From positions 1 through 13,158 of the forward strand of contig CAZVRW010000080.1 in the NCBI GenBank assembly GCA_964630265.1: a DNA stretch of 13,158 nucleotides, written 5' to 3'. The DNA comes from CAZBWP01 sp964630265. GTDB taxonomy: Bacteria > Pseudomonadota > Alphaproteobacteria > Rhodospirillales > Defluviicoccaceae. Of the stretch, positions 13,091 through 13,158 are shown one piece after another. A program made the translations under genes and the position numbers. Numbering within the stretch: the stretch's first letter is position 1; each line of letters begins with the position of its first letter. The notes under the pieces are model-generated. The model searched no databases, was not told the origin of the DNA, and saw only the letters and a list, made by a program, of their open reading frames with translations.

Positions 13091-13158
13091 GGGGCTTGAC
13101 GCGCCCGGCCGATGAGTTGCCGCACCGCCGCGCCCGCCCATATCAGCGCCATGACCCG
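13078..13158 (-). CDS. Possible C-terminus of a convergent gene (cut by window edge)
   Basis: On the - strand one frame is open from the window edge to a TAG at the complement of 13078-13080, reading RVMALIWAGAAVRQLIGRARQAPQKA. The mix of hydrophobic then basic residues looks like a real protein tail, and a convergent arrangement would fit. It would overlap the 3' end of the barrel gene by 13 bp. With only 26 residues visible there is no family call, and it may be a chance open frame in GC-rich DNA. Confidence 0.3.
   Translation of the reverse strand, partial: RVMALIWAGAAVRQLIGRARQAPQKA

Overview
The window is a dense, very GC-rich stretch of bacterial chromosome. Its proteins, its gene pairings (hslV-hslU, tyrS back to back with anmK, cysE-iscR-desulfurase-iscS) and its third-position GC bias look like an alphaproteobacterium, probably Rhodospirillales-like. 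That placement comes from protein character and gene order only, without a database search. Nothing points to a phage, plasmid or insertion sequence. It reads as core housekeeping DNA with a few odd local features.

Left part (1-4122, + strand): the 3' end of hslV, then hslU (the HslVU ATP-dependent protease), then gatB (amidotransferase subunit B for Gln-tRNA/Asn-tRNA) from a GTG start, then a PhzF-family isomerase overlapping gatB by 4 bp. A perfect 11-bp inverted repeat straddles the gatB ribosome-binding site. Middle part (4138-5954, - strand): tyrS followed 11 bp later by a small TPR protein. The TPR gene converges on the PhzF gene and tyrS diverges from anmK (6042-7235, + strand; recycling of cell-wall anhydro-MurNAc). 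The 3' end of anmK overlaps the 3' end of a convergent alpha/beta hydrolase gene (7202-7849, - strand).

Right part (8055-12179, + strand): a probable cysteine/iron-sulfur operon of cysE (serine acetyltransferase), iscR (2Fe-2S Rrf2 regulator, TTG start), a NifS-type cysteine desulfurase, iscS and an adrenodoxin-type ferredoxin. Supply of cysteine, release of its sulfur, electrons for cluster assembly and the cluster-sensing regulator are thus encoded together. The usual scaffold and chaperone genes (iscU, iscA, hscB, hscA) are absent between iscS and the ferredoxin gene. Upstream of cysE is a sigma-70-like promoter whose -35 region lies inside a 25-bp partial palindrome that resembles the enterobacterial IscR type 1 site, suggesting feedback control. 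An outer-membrane beta-barrel protein (12221-13090) follows, and a possible gene end on the - strand lies at the right edge.

The most unusual global feature is that three unrelated conserved enzymes (PhzF, AnmK and IscS) each carry an in-frame tandem repeat (3 x 24 bp, 4 x 12 bp and 9 x 6 bp) at a position expected to be a surface loop. In IscS this gives a Gly/His-rich insert. No intergenic gap exceeds 300 bases; the largest (7850-8054) holds the cysE promoter and operator.
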